A stretch of DNA of 64,000 nt, from assembly GCA_937922045.1 (NCBI GenBank), contig CAKZXA010000010.1:113977-177976 (forward strand), given 5' to 3'. Under the pieces are notes generated by a model. The model was not told the DNA's origin, did no database searches, and saw nothing but the letters and a program-made list of their open reading frames with translations. The stretch comes from an uncultured Acidimicrobiales bacterium. GTDB lineage: Bacteria > Actinomycetota > Acidimicrobiia > Acidimicrobiales > SZUA-35. The position numbers were made by a program, and so were the translations under genes. Shown piece by piece: positions 53,048 to 63,200 of the stretch; positions within the stretch are counted from its first letter, which is position 1; every line of letters starts with the position of its first letter.

Positions 53048-55294
53048 ATGTCGGAGCTCGCAGACACCTCAATGAACGCCTCCATGTTTCTCGATGGGCT
53101 CAACCCGTCTCAGGAGGATGCGGTCACCCATACCGGGGGGCCACTGCTTGTGGTGGCCGGTGCTGGTTCGGGCAAAACGCGAGTGCTCACTCGACGTATC
53201 GCTTGGCTGATCGATCAGGGTCTTTCGCCCTTTGAGATTCTCGCCATTACCTTCACCAACAAGGCTGCGAGCGAGATGAAGGAGAGGGTGGCCGAGCTGG
53301 TGGGCCCGGTGGCCGAAAAGATGTGGGTCAGCACCTTTCACTCGGCTTGTGTTCGCATGTTGCGGCGTGAGGCTGCCGTGCTCGATTTCCCATCGAACTT
53401 CACGATCTATGACCAGGCCGACGCGGTCCGCCTCGTCGGCTATGTGATCCGCGACCACGGCCTCGATCCGAAGCGCTTCCAGCCTCGTTCTATGCACGGT
53501 CTGATCAGCTCGGCCAAGAACGAGGGGTTGTCGGCTGAGCAGTTTGCCGGTCGTGCCACGGTCGTAACTGAAAAACGGGCAGCCGAAATCTACCTCGACT
53601 ATCAGAAGAGGCTGAAGCAGGCATCGGCCATGGATTTCGATGATCTGCTTTTGAACACTGTTCGCATGTTCCGCCTGTCGGATGAAACCCTCCACTACTA
53701 CCAGAGCCGTTTCAAGCATCTTCTGGTCGATGAGTATCAAGATACGAACCCGGTTCAGAACGAGCTGGTGGTGCGCCTCGGCTACCAACACCGACAGGTG
53801 ACCGTAGTAGGCGACTCAGACCAGTCGGTCTACCGCTTTCGGGGTGCCGACATCCGCAACATCAACCAGTTTGAGGACGCCTTCCCCGACACCACGACCG
53901 TGTTGTTGGAGCAGAATTACCGCTCGACCCAAACCATCCTCGATGCGGCCAACTCCGTCATCACCAACAACTTCGGCCGCAAACCAAAGAATCTGTGGAC
54001 CGATGCGGGCAAGGGCGATCGAATCCTCCGCTTCCACGCCGATGACGAGGTCGACGAAAGCCAGTTCATCGCTGGCGAGTTGGCCCAGATGCACGACACC
54101 GGCGATTATCGCTGGGGCGACATGGCGGTCTTCTACCGCACCAACGCCCAGTCCCGCGTTCTGGAGGAGTACTTCATGCGGGTCGGCATCCCGTACCGGG
54201 TGATCGGCGGAACTCGCTTCTACGACCGGCGCGAGGTCAAGGATGCTGTCGCCTATCTCAAGGCAGCTTCTAACCCATCGGATGAAGTCTCGCTCAAGCG
54301 CATTCTGAACGTGCCAAAGCGAGGCGTTGGCGACACCTCGGTCGGCAAGGTCGATGCCTATGCCCGGATGCACGGCCTCGGGTTCATCGATGCCCTTCGA
54401 GACGCTGAGGCGGCCGGTGTTTCTGGCCGCGCCATCAAGGGGATCAACGGGTTTCTCTCCCTGCTCGATTCGTTTAGCAACGCCTTAGAGAAGGGGCCGG
54501 CAGAGACGCTCGAAGCGATACTGCGTGACACCGGCTACGTGTCGGAGTTGGAGGATGATCGGTCGATCGAATCCGAGACCCGTCTCGAAAACTTGCAAGA
54601 GGTGGTCGGTGTCGCCCGTCAGTTCGAAACGGTCGACGAGTTCCTCGAACAGGTCAGTCTCGTGACCGACGCTGACCGCGACGATGACGACGACTCCGCC
54701 GTGATCCTGATGACCTTGCATGCGGCGAAGGGCCTGGAGTTTCCGGTCGTGGCCATCGTGGGGATGGAGGACGGCACCTTCCCCCATATGCGTTCGATGA
54801 CCGACCCCGATGAGATGGAAGAAGAGCGTCGCCTGGCCTATGTCGGTATTACTCGAGCTCGTGATCGTCTCTACCTCACCCATGCCTGGTCGCGGATGTT
54901 GTTCGGCCAGACCCAATACAACCCGCCCTCTCGCTTCCTGGATGAGATCCCATCCGAGCTGATCGACGAGGCCCCCGGTTCTCGGGGCACGAGTTCGCGA
55001 AAGAACACATCGGTCTTCGGTTCGTCTGGCACGCGATCGTCGGGTTCAGGTTCGCGCTTCGCCGGCCGAGACCGCAAGATCGACACCGCCCTCAAGCCTC
55101 GGGGCCCTGTGCCTTCCGGTGCCGACTCGGTCGGGTTGAAAGTGGGCGATGACGTGTCCCACAAGAAGTGGGGCGAGGGCGTCATCATCAACATGGTGGG
55201 GTCGGGCGATAAAACCGAAGCCACGGTGAATTTTCCGTCGGTGGGAGAGAAGACATTGCTCTTGGCCTGGGCCCCGTTGGAGAAGATGGGTTAG
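53048..55294 (+). CDS. pcrA: PcrA/UvrD-family DNA helicase
   Basis: 748 aa superfamily 1 helicase. LNPSQEDAVTHTGGPLLVVA then GAGSGKTRVLTRRI (Walker A), FTNKAASEMKERV, LLVDEYQDTNPVQ (Walker B), VVGDSDQSVYRFRGADI, NYRSTQTILDAAN and VGITRARDRLYLTHA cover motifs I to VI. The C terminus is a Tudor-like domain, GDDVSHKKWGEGVIINM, which binds RNA polymerase in PcrA. ATG at 53048 with GGAGG upstream; GTG at 53015 is inside the hairpin's downstream flank. Unwinds DNA in repair and transcription-coupled processes. Confidence 0.96.
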   Translation: MSELADTSMNASMFLDGLNPSQEDAVTHTGGPLLVVAGAGSGKTRVLTRRIAWLIDQGLSPFEILAITFTNKAASEMKERVAELVGPVAEKMWVSTFHSACVRMLRREAAVLDFPSNFTIYDQADAVRLVGYVIRDHGLDPKRFQPRSMHGLISSAKNEGLSAEQFAGRATVVTEKRAAEIYLDYQKRLKQASAMDFDDLLLNTVRMFRLSDETLHYYQSRFKHLLVDEYQDTNPVQNELVVRLGYQHRQVTVVGDSDQSVYRFRGADIRNINQFEDAFPDTTTVLLEQNYRSTQTILDAANSVITNNFGRKPKNLWTDAGKGDRILRFHADDEVDESQFIAGELAQMHDTGDYRWGDMAVFYRTNAQSRVLEEYFMRVGIPYRVIGGTRFYDRREVKDAVAYLKAASNPSDEVSLKRILNVPKRGVGDTSVGKVDAYARMHGLGFIDALRDAEAAGVSGRAIKGINGFLSLLDSFSNALEKGPAETLEAILRDTGYVSELEDDRSIESETRLENLQEVVGVARQFETVDEFLEQVSLVTDADRDDDDDSAVILMTLHAAKGLEFPVVAIVGMEDGTFPHMRSMTDPDEMEEERRLAYVGITRARDRLYLTHAWSRMLFGQTQYNPPSRFLDEIPSELIDEAPGSRGTSSRKNTSVFGSSGTRSSGSGSRFAGRDRKIDTALKPRGPVPSGADSVGLKVGDDVSHKKWGEGVIINMVGSGDKTEATVNFPSVGEKTLLLAWAPLEKMG

Positions 55295-55318
55295 AAATTG
55301 AACTGGTCAGGCCGATTG

Positions 55319-55333
55319 GCCCACACTGTGGGC
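55319..55333. promoter_or_regulatory. GCCCACA-C-TGTGGGC palindrome abutting the acyl-CoA synthetase start
   Basis: A 7-bp perfect inverted repeat with a single central base ends 1 nt before the ATG of the next gene, where a ribosome binding site would be expected and none is seen. Possible operator or translational control element. Confidence 0.4.
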
Positions 55334-55334
55334 A

Positions 55335-57104
55335 ATGCCCTCAGATCGACCTTCCCCCAATGCCAACTCCTCTAGCAGCACGTCGCCAGTCATCTTGTCC
55401 CGGGCCGATGCTCTGGCCCAGCTAACCGCTCCCGGCCAGTCGCATGAGATCATCGACGGCTCGGTCTTCGACCGTCCGGTGCGAGTTTTCGCCAACGCCC
55501 CCTTTTCGCTTCGTGAGCTGTTCGATACGGCTCGCAGCGATGCCACCTTCCTCGTCTACCGTGATGCCAACCATCGTGACGATGCCGATCGGCTGACCTT
55601 TGAGCAGACCTGGCAGCAGGCTTCGGCTTTGGGCTGGGCCCTGGTCAACGACTACGGCATCGAGCCAGGGGATCGGGTTGCTATCTCCTTGCGTAACTAT
55701 CCGGAGTGGGTCGTGGCCTACATGGCGACGACGTCGATTGGGGCCATCGCCGTGGCCATGAATTCGTGGTGGACACCGGACGAGATGGCCTACGGCCTCG
55801 GCGATTCGGGCGCCAAGATCTTGATCGCCGACACCGAACGGGTCGAACGGTTCCAGGCGATCACGGACCGCCCGCCGATCCCGGTTCTCGCCGTGCGTGC
55901 ACCGAACGCTCAGCACGACGTGATCGACCTGGCCGATGTTTTGGCCTCGGCTTCGGGCCAGCCGATGCCGTCGCAAGCCCCCGGACCTGAAGACATCGCC
56001 TCGATCATGTACACCTCGGGCTCGACGGGCCATCCCAAGGGGGTGGCGTCGTGTCACCGCAACATCATCGCCGCCTTGATGTCGTGGGAGTTGGACGCAG
56101 CAGCCGGTGCCCTGATCAACGCTTCTGCTGGGGGCCCTCCACCGCCGACGTTGCAAGGCCAGGATGGGACCTTGTTGGCAGTTCCTCTCTTTCACGCCAC
56201 GGGCTCGCACGCCGCCTATCTGTCGTCTTACCGGCATCAACGAAAGATCGTGTTGATGTACAAGTGGGATGTAGCCAGGGCGGCCGAGCTGGTCGAGCAG
56301 GAGCAGGTGGTGTCGTTCTTCGGCCCATCGGCCATGACCGGCGACCTCGTGGCCGAGGCCGCCCGCACCAACCGTGATCTATCGAGCCTTTTGGTCGTCG
56401 GTGGAGGAGGGGCGGCTCGCGCCCCCGAGCAGGTGGCCCGCATCGGTTCGACCTTCGAGCGAGCCCTGCCGAACACCGGCTGGGGTATGACCGAGACCAA
56501 CGCCATCGGGGCCGGTATCGGTGGCAACGACTATCTGGCCCACCCGGCCAGCTCCGGTCGCAGCTCGGCCGTACTCGATCTGAGGATTGTCGATGAGGCA
56601 GGGGCCACGCTTCCCGCCGGCGAACGCGGCGAGCTTCAGGTTCGCGGCGCCAGCATCTTCAAGGGCTACTGGAACCGTCCCGATGCTGACGCCGAGACGT
56701 TCGTCGCCGCCGGCGATGGCGGCGCTCCGTGGATGCGCACCGGCGACGTCGCCTATCTGGACGACGATGGGTATGTCTACATTGTCGATCGGATCAAGGA
56801 TCTTGTGATTCGCGGCGGCGAGAACATCGGGTGCGGCGAGGTCGAAGCGGTGCTGGTAGAGCACCCGGCTGTGCTCGAAGCGTGCGTGTACGCCGTTCCC
56901 GATGAACGGCTCGGCGAGGAGGTGGGCGCCACCCTCTTTGTTGATGGGTCCAATTTCGACGAGGCCTCGTTGCGGGAGTTTCTGTCCACCCGGCTCGCCT
57001 CGTTCCAGATACCTCGCTATCTAACGGCTCTAGACGAACCCTTGCCTCGCACCGCTTCGGGCAAGATCTTGAAACGTCAGTTACGGGCTGAAGCCGCACT
57101 GTAG
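55335..57104 (+). CDS. AMP-dependent acyl-CoA synthetase/ligase
   Basis: 589 aa ANL-superfamily enzyme that activates a carboxylic acid as acyl-AMP and then acyl-CoA. P-loop-like IMYTSGSTGHPKGVA, GWGMTETNAIGAG, hinge region MRTGDVAYLDDDGYVYIVDR and the C-terminal Lys in PRTASGKILKRQLR are all intact. The N-terminal 25 residues are Ser/Pro-rich. Substrate chain length cannot be told from motifs. ATG start with no clear ribosome binding site. Confidence 0.92.
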   Translation: MPSDRPSPNANSSSSTSPVILSRADALAQLTAPGQSHEIIDGSVFDRPVRVFANAPFSLRELFDTARSDATFLVYRDANHRDDADRLTFEQTWQQASALGWALVNDYGIEPGDRVAISLRNYPEWVVAYMATTSIGAIAVAMNSWWTPDEMAYGLGDSGAKILIADTERVERFQAITDRPPIPVLAVRAPNAQHDVIDLADVLASASGQPMPSQAPGPEDIASIMYTSGSTGHPKGVASCHRNIIAALMSWELDAAAGALINASAGGPPPPTLQGQDGTLLAVPLFHATGSHAAYLSSYRHQRKIVLMYKWDVARAAELVEQEQVVSFFGPSAMTGDLVAEAARTNRDLSSLLVVGGGGAARAPEQVARIGSTFERALPNTGWGMTETNAIGAGIGGNDYLAHPASSGRSSAVLDLRIVDEAGATLPAGERGELQVRGASIFKGYWNRPDADAETFVAAGDGGAPWMRTGDVAYLDDDGYVYIVDRIKDLVIRGGENIGCGEVEAVLVEHPAVLEACVYAVPDERLGEEVGATLFVDGSNFDEASLREFLSTRLASFQIPRYLTALDEPLPRTASGKILKRQLRAEAAL

Positions 57105-57115
57105 ATGTAGCTGTC

Positions 57116-57137
57116 GCTGATCGCCGTTCCGATCAGC
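57116..57137 (+). terminator. Hairpin after the acyl-CoA synthetase gene
   Basis: GCTGATCG-CCGTTC-CGATCAGC, 8-bp perfect stem starting 12 nt after the stop codon. No U-tract. The rest of the 125-nt gap holds the ribosome binding site of the next gene (GAGGAG at 57219-57224) and no clear promoter. Confidence 0.5.
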
Positions 57138-57229
57138 CCCAAGAGGCTAGCCAGAAGTCGGCTACGAACTCCTCATTTCGACCGCTCCCCGACCGATATG
57201 GCAGGCGTAGGTCTATTTGAGGAGAGCTT

Positions 57230-60200
57230 GTGTCTGCAGCAGTAACGGGCCGAAAGGTAATCAACCTGGCTATGGCCTGGATACTGTTTGCGGCGGTGGC
57301 GGCGGTAGGTCTGGTCACACAAGCCGTACCGCCGGCTTCGGCGGCATCTTCTGACGTCGAGCTAGCTGTGTTGATAGACCGGCTCTACGATGGTGTCGAT
57401 CCCAGTCCTGCGATCGACGACGACCCGGCGCTCCCTCCCACAGCGGGCTATACGCTCGCTGCCAACCAAGACCACAATGGCGAGGTGGCAACCCTCGACA
57501 TCGTTGGGTATCGCGTCACGGCTTCGGTCAACCTTTCTCCTGGCAGCGTCTCGGCTAGTGAGCAGGTGGAGAACCTGCGGTTGGAGATGACCTTGAGCGG
57601 TGGTGCCACCTGGAGTCTCCCCGGTGGCGGTCCCGTCGCCGGTTGTGACTCCGCTGGGAGCTATGCCACCTATGGGCAGGGCACCGACACGCTTATCTGT
57701 GAGGTTGCTGGCCCCCTCCAGACCGGTGACGTGTTCTTCGTTGATGGCGTTGCCATCGTTCCCGGCACGATGAGCGACGGCGATCTGATCGGGATCAGCT
57801 CTAGCTTCACGGCCGACCACATCCCTTCCGGCGACACGGTGGCGGCGGCACCAGCCTCCGGACCTGACACCGTTGTGCGCACCTCGACGAACGACATCGA
57901 TCTTCGAAAGGGCATGGTACGTGATGACGCCTGGGAGTGGGTCACCGACGAGACAGGGGCGGCCACGCATGTGCGGCTCTCTTGGCCGATCTACATCGAG
58001 CCAGCCGACATGGAGACCTCAGGGGGCAAGGGCTTCACCGAGTTCGTGCAAGACACCTTGACGTTCACTGACGATATCGATCTGCTCACTCCTACCTCCC
58101 TGCGGAACGTTGCTACCCTTTCCGGTTGCGGCACGAGAACTGATCCGGTCACATCCGAGTTTACGAACCTGGCCTATTATCACATCCTCTACGACTGGAC
58201 CCGATCTTTCGACGGCCCCTACGTGCAGGATTTTTATGGAGCTCCCGCTGGACTGTGGACCTGTACCCAGGCTGGCGGCGTGGGTACCGATATCGTCGTC
58301 TCGATCGCTGGGGCCGACCTTTCAGCCCAAGGGTTCGCCGCTCCCGGCCCTTCTACTTTCGTCTCACGACCGTTCTTCCAATTGAACGCTGAAACCATCG
58401 AGGTGTACGGCGAACCAGCTGGCCAGAATTACATAGCGATCCTTGCCTCGGGCTACATCAATATTGACATCCCCCTGGGTGATGTTCAGGCCGCCGATCT
58501 TGAGTCCGACGGTGTAGCCGACAACAGCACCAGGATCTGCAATACTGTCGCCGCCGATCTGGCTGCGTCATTGTCATCAGCTCCTGTGGCGGGAACCGTC
58601 GACACCTTGGATGACAATGAAGCATGCATGGAGATCGATTGGACCCCCAACGTGAGCGGCGACTGGTCTGCGTTCATTGGCACCTACACCACTGACAGCG
58701 CCAGTGGTGCTCAGGTGACACCTCTTGCCGGAAACCCCACCGTGAGTACCTCACCCCCGAGACCATCGGCCACCGAGGTCACCGATTCGGCGCTTGCCGG
58801 TCAACGCGCCGTGATCAGGTCACGCGTCGGTACGAGCAGTGGAGATCTAACGCCAACTACGGGAATCGGGATCTGCCAGGCCTTCGACACCAACGTCTAC
58901 AGTGTGGTGGCCAACACCACGCCGACAGGTTTCAATGCTGCAAACAGGATCACGGTGCTCCCGTGGATGGCGATTGAGGAGACCACAAATCGTCCGGCCA
59001 CCGATCCCTTCGATTGGGCCACCGACGCCACCATCCAGTTCGCTTCGGTGCCGACGTGGGCCGACTTCGACGCCATGACCAACATGGACTCCGATGGTGA
59101 CGATGTGGTCGATTGTGACGACCCAGACATAACGTTCGTCGACGACCCCACCACGCTTCCAGGCGGGGCGGCGTCGGCCAACCTCATGCGATTCCAAACC
59201 CAGCCTGGCTACATCCTACGGCCAGGTACCGACCTCTATACCATGATCGAAATCGAGATCTCGCCTACAGCCCCGGCTGGGACCATTGGCATGCATGCCA
59301 CCCGGTTCAAACGAGATCAGGTGACCGAAGCGGGCGTTCCTGGCGGTTGGGACTTCCCATGCGAAACCGACGGTGAACCGTGCTCGTATGATCCCTACGA
59401 CATTGCTAGTCTTCCGCTCGATAGCCCTAGCGCCGCTGGAAAGCCGCAGTCAGCGCAGGCCTTCCGCTCGGCATACTCCGATTCGAACGTGGATCGGCTT
59501 GTCATTGTTGATGCGCTGGCCAGAATACGAAAGTCTGACGTTGGCCCATTGGCCAGCGACTACTCAAACTCGACTCTGTACGACTCCGTGGTGACAATGC
59601 CAGCCGGCGACCCGTGGACGACCTATCAATCAGTCGACCTTACGGCTGGCCCGTCGGGTGCCGTGATAGAGAACGTCACCTTTGTCGACTCGCATCCGTC
59701 GAATCTCATCCTTGATTCTTCGTCCGCTTCGCTGACCGCGGTTATCGATGATTGTGAAGGAACGCAGAATCCCGACTGCATCACCGACCCGCTGGCCAGA
59801 ACGAACACCGGTATCACAACCCATGTTTGGAACGTCGGAACGGTTATCGTCCCTGCGAATGCGACGATGACCGTGAGCATGGAAACCATTTGGATTACAC
59901 CGTTGGTGGCCAACGGCACCGTGATCAGAAACTGGGTTGCCGTAACCGGAGATGGCATACCGGAGAATCCGGTCAAGGTAAGAGATAGCCACAGCTCGGC
60001 CGACAGCACCGTTGGCGTCGATCGTGACGACGACGAGGTCAGGTTGACCGTGCCGCCTGTCTTCCAGCTCCGCAAGACTGTGCTCGATCCGCTCGTGCCC
60101 ACCGACACCGACTTCGATCATCAGGTGGCTTACGGCAACCCGACCACCTCATCCATTGCTTCGGCCGACATCATTGACGTGTTGCCGGTCAACGGCGATG

Positions 60201-63200
60201 TGTACAACCCAGCGACCGATTACAACGGTGACTTCTCGCTGGTATCGGTTGGCCTAGCCGATGCACCTGAAGTTACGAATGTCTACGTCACGTCCGCCAG
60301 CCTTGTCGGCTCGACGACGCCAGCTTCAGGAACGCCGATTGGCGACCTCGACCCCCAGCATCCCGATCACAGTGGAGCGAATGCGCCGGGTGTGGCTGGC
60401 GGCAACTGGGAGTGTCTCTTGGCCGACGTCGGCACGGGTAGCTGCCCGGCCTTGACCGCTGTGACCGGTCTGCGATTCATTCTCGGAGCGATTGGATCCA
60501 ACACGTTTGGCTCGATCGGGCTTACCTTCAACGGAACCAGCAACCTCGGGGACGACATCTACACCAACCGCGTCGGCGCTCGCGCCGCCGGGCTGGCCTT
60601 GCCCGTGTTCTCCGATATGGTTTCCACCGAGATCTTCGCCGCCAGCCTTGGTGACCTCCTCTACAACGACGTCGACGCTGACGGCATCTTTACCCCCGGA
60701 ACCGATGAGCCCATCTCTGGCGTCACCATCGAACTCTTCGATGCGATCACCGGCTCTTCGCTTGGCACGACGACAACCGACGCTGACGGCCGATGGGTAT
60801 TCACCGGCCTCGCCGAAGGCTCTTACTATGTCGAAGTACCAGCAACCGAGTTCGCCTCGGGAGGTCCGCTCCATCTTTCAACACTGACACCCGCCGCATC
60901 GTCGGGTGATGGCCTGGCAGCCAATGAGGACGCAGATCACGACAGCGTCGGCTTCGTTGGAGGCGCCCTCCAGTCAGAAACCGTCGTCGTGACGATCACC
61001 GAGGTGAGCCCCGGTGTTTGGGCCACCAACGCGCCCAACGCCGATGACCCGGTCGATGGCACAACGAACCTCGACCCAGCCGCCCAAGATGCGGCCACCT
61101 ACTTCACGCTCGATCTGGCTCTCCAGCAGCCAAGCCAGATCGGCGACTACGTTTGGCTTGACGAGAACGCCGATGGCGTTCAGGACGCTGGTGAGTTCGG
61201 AATCCCCGGCGTCACTGTCAATCTGCTCAACGCCTCTGGTGTTGTGATCGCGACCGCTGTCACCGATGCCAATGGCTTGTACAGCTTCCCGACGGCCAAT
61301 GGGCCCGGCACCTACACCGTTGAGATCGACGGCGCCACGTTGCCCACCGGAGCGGTGCAAACCTACGACCTCGACGGCGGCGGCGATTCGACTGCAACGT
61401 CCGCTGTTCCCACCGACGGGCTCGATATCTTCGACTTTGGCTACGACCTCGACCCATCGAGCATCAGCGGTACCGTCTTCACCGATCTTCTCAATGACGG
61501 GTCGCAGACTGCACTGGACGGCGATGCTCCGCTTGAAGGCATAACGATCACGCTCGAGGGCACCGACATCTTCGGCAACATCGTCTCGGTGACCGCCACT
61601 ACAGACGCCAACGGCGACTACAGCTTCGACAACCTCTGGCCCGGTGACTACACCGTGACCGAGACCCAGCCGTTGAGTTATGGCGACGGCATCGACACAC
61701 CGGGAACCGGTGGCACCACCTCAACCTCGATCGACGACATCATCGACGTGACCCTCAGCTGGGGCGAGTCGTCGGTAGACAATGACTTCGCCGAGATCCC
61801 GTCATCGCTGGCGGGCACCGTTGAAGTTGATGATGGCACACCGATTGAGGGTGTGACCTTGAACCTGACCGGCACCGACTTAGACGGCAACCCGGTCACC
61901 GCAACGACCACCACCGAAGCCGACGGCTCCTATATTTTTGAGTCGCTTCCAGCCGGCACCTACACGGTGTCCGAGGTACAACCCGCGGCCTATGTCGATG
62001 GCACCGATGTCGCCGGCTCCGAGGGTGGTACCGCGGTCAATCCTGGTGATGAGATCAACACCATCGCCCTGCCCGTCGGCACCGACGCCACCGACTATGA
62101 CTTCGTCGAAGTGCTCCCTGCCTCGATCGCTGGCACGGTGACCGATGAGAACGGTGACCCCATTGTCGGGGTGATGCTCACACTCACCGGCACCGACGAT
62201 CTTGGTGATCCGGTGTCGGTAGTGGTTACCACCGATGCCAATGGTGATTATCTGTTTGATGGCTTGCGTCCTGGTACCTACACGGTGACCGAGACTCAGC
62301 CTGTCGGGTTTGGTGAGGGTGGTGAATCGTCGCCTGATCCTGATGCCACGGTCACGTTGAACACGATTGCTGATCTGGTCTTGACCAGTGGTGAGGCCAA
62401 CATCGATAACGACTTTGTTGAAACGTACTCGTCGCTGTCGGGAACGGTCTTCGTCGACGTAGGCCTCGATGGAGGCGCCCACGATGCTGTTGCTGATCTG
62501 CCGATTGCTGGTGTGACGGTGACGCTGTCCGGAACCGACGCCGCTGGCAACACGGTGACGGCAACGGCTGTCACTGATGCTGACGGCAACTACACCTTTA
62601 CCGACCTTCTGGCTGGTGACTATGTGGTCACCGAAACCCAACCCGCTGGTTACGACGACGGCACCGACGTTGCCGGATCTGCCGGTGGAACGGCCGTCAA
62701 TCCCGGTGATGAGATCAATGCCATTGCGCTGCCTGCCGGAACCGATGCTGTCGACTACGACTTCGGCGAGATTCCGGTTGGCTCGATCGCCGGAACCGTC
62801 ACCGATGAGAACGGCGACCCGATTGAAGGCGTGACCATTACGCTGACCGGCGTTGATTCCTTAGGTAACCCTGTTGCTTCGGTAGTGGTGACCACCGATG
62901 CTAACGGCGACTACATCTTTGAGAATCTTCCACCCGGAACCTATACGGTGACCGAGACTCAGCCGTCTGGCTTCGGTGAGGGCGCTGTAGCTGTTGGTAG
63001 CGAAGGCGGCACTGTGGCCCCCGATGCCGTGACCGGGATTGTGCTCGGTGATGGCACGGTTGCTGTCGACTATGACTTCGTCGAGACCTATGCCTCGCTC
63101 GCGGGCACGGTCTACTATGACGCCAACGAGAACGGCGTCCAAGACCTAGGCGAGATCGGCATTCCGATCGTCGATGTGACCCTCACGGGCACCGATGCTG

